This document shows positions 26,356 to 27,289 of a stretch of 27,289 bases of DNA, piece by piece. Every line of letters starts with the position of its first letter. The stretch's first letter is position 1. Below the pieces are notes generated by a model, which saw only the letters and a list, made by a program, of their open reading frames with translations, ran no database searches and had not been told where the DNA came from. This stretch comes from Priapulus caudatus (lineage: Eukaryota; Priapulida; Priapulimorpha; Priapulimorphida; Priapulidae). The DNA is taken from assembly GCF_000485595.1 (NCBI RefSeq), contig NW_014579320.1:9188-36476 (forward strand). Reading direction: 5' to 3'. Made by a program: the position numbers and the translations under genes.

Positions 26356-27289
26356 TACGAATAACTCTGCGCTGAGTCTAAATCTGACGAGTATTTCACC
26401 GTTGATACATTGGGTATACTTGGGTACATGGCGTATGGTCGTAATGTAGGGGTATTACAGGGTGGTATACTTGTATGTAATGGTGCACAGGGCCGTATAA
26501 CTGGTGTACGAACTTTGGTGTCTAAATCTGACGAATTTCACCAGTTGATACAGTTGGCTACTTACTTGGGTGTACACTCGGCGCTATGGTCGATATGTAG
26601 GGGTATAACAGGTGGGGTATACTTGTTGTTATTGTACTGCACAGGGGCGGTATACTTGCCGGTGTGTCGATACTTGGTGTATCTAAACATCTGACGATAT
26701 TTCACCGTTGATACAATTGGCTTACTTGGCTGTACATGGCGTATGGTCAATATGTAAGGGGATACTACAGGGTGTTATACGTTGGGTGGTAATTGATGCA
26801 CAGGGCGGACCGGTATCTTGGTGTCGATTACGTGGGTGGTTAAATCTGCACGATATTTCACGCTTGACTAACATTGGCCGCCTTACTTGGGTCACCATGG
26901 CGTATGGTCGATATGTAGGGGTATACAGGTGTATACTTGTTTGTAATTGGTGCACGGGCGCTATTTACTTGCGTGTGTACGATACTTCGTGGCTAAATCT
27001 GACGATATTTCATCCGTTGATCACTGGGTCTATACCTTGGTGTACATGGGTATGGTCGTATGTAGGGGCTTACAGGGTGTATACTTGTTGTAATTGTGCC
27101 AGGGCGTTCTGGTGTACGATACTTGGTGTCTAAAATCTGACGATATTTCACCGTTGTACATTGGATATACTGATGTACATGCGTATGGTCGATATGTAGG
27201 GAGTATACAGCGGGAGTGATGATTGTCCTGTCTGAGATGTGGGTGGCGTCCAGAGGTGCGCGCTTCGGTATACTTGGTGTACGATACTT
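26356..27289 (+). repeat. Terminal satellite array, monomer about 142 bp, at least six units
   Basis: Each unit passes through TACGATACTTGGTGTCTAAA, TCTGACGATATTTCACCGTT, GATACATTGGGTATACTTGG, GTACATGGCGTATGGTCGAT, ATGTAGGGGTATACAGGG, TGTATACTTGTTGTAATTGG and TGCACAGGGCG. Successive TACGATACTT-equivalent points lie near 26356, 26507, 26667, 26823, 26978 and 27115, so observed units are 137-160 bp because of indels. A consensus assembled by eye is about 142. The array runs off the window end. ORFs in it are repeat translations. Confidence 0.9.

Larger units (their letters stand above)
21101..26360 (+). repeat. Large duplicated segment, copy B (direct partner 12917-16474), degraded and expanded
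   Basis: The landmarks listed for copy A appear in the same order. Copy B starts near GGAGAAAAAGGTATTTTC and ends near CTGCAATCTTGTAGTTAC. The first kilobase (to about 21950) matches well. Beyond that, extra bases are scattered through each matching block, and pieces of the terminal satellite intervene, for example at 24190-24400. The segment is 1.7 kb longer than copy A. The pattern suggests a consensus built from reads of two different sequences as much as biological divergence. Confidence 0.75.

Noticed and set aside
26410-27133. ORFs of 94 and 141 codons near the right end
   Set aside because: They lie in the 142-bp satellite, with periodic peptide motifs (MAYGR, GVY) that mirror the monomer.

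Overview
This window looks like intergenic or intronic DNA from a repeat-rich invertebrate animal, probably aquatic. The genome identity is inference. There is no prokaryotic gene organisation: apart from ORFs that are translations of simple repeats or inverted-repeat elements, no open frame exceeds about 145 codons, there are no operons, and I saw no rRNA, tRNA or CRISPR array. Instead there are (CA)n, (CT)n and (TTCC)n microsatellites, palindromic minisatellites, dispersed repeats bounded by G-runs and C-runs (a GCGTAGCCAGGGGG type that I associate with marine invertebrate genomes), many short elements with terminal inverted repeats, and one good candidate spliced exon. No transposase, reverse transcriptase or integrase could be read in any frame, so all mobile DNA here appears non-autonomous or decayed.

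Layout. 1-149 is one arm of an inverted repeat whose partner lies at 18628-18757. 393-627 and 7084-7309 form a second inverted pair, and it brackets the most structured element in the window: a 5.3 kb foldback-like element at 1272-6549 with about 1.3 kb inverted arms. Each arm is built as module M, core, module M, where M is a roughly 130 bp sequence containing TATATATAAG. The loop of the element holds a 40-bp tandem array and clusters of the palindrome CTATAGGATCCTATAG. 7310-7590 is an array of GTTGGCCCAACG-type palindromes. 7600-8945 is 1.35 kb of alternating CT and CA tracts. 8945-10200 and 10740-11430 are low-copy DNA around another partial copy of the arm family (10205-10740). 11435-11793 and 11815-12831 are two different inverted-repeat elements.

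12917-16474 and about 21101-26360 are two direct copies of one large duplicated segment. The first is clean. The second is longer and appears interleaved, base by base, with a satellite of about 142 bp that takes over completely from about 26360 to the window end. I read this as partly an assembly or consensus artefact, and base-level claims right of about 22000 are unreliable. Between the copies lie a near-perfect foldback hairpin (16550-16732), an inverted copy of the 4037-4318 repeat, a third copy of the outer arm family (17889-18560), low-copy DNA, and the candidate coding exon.

The best gene evidence is a 111-bp minus-strand exon at 19341-19451, with a good AG acceptor, a GAG/GTACGT donor, phase 0-0 and coding-like codon choice. 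It encodes a charged helical segment of a protein I do not recognise. A weaker candidate is a 3'-terminal ORF with an AATAAA downstream, inside the inverted-repeat element at 11815-12831. I found no new biochemical system. The interest lies in the nested foldback architecture, the M module and the duplication/satellite mosaic.
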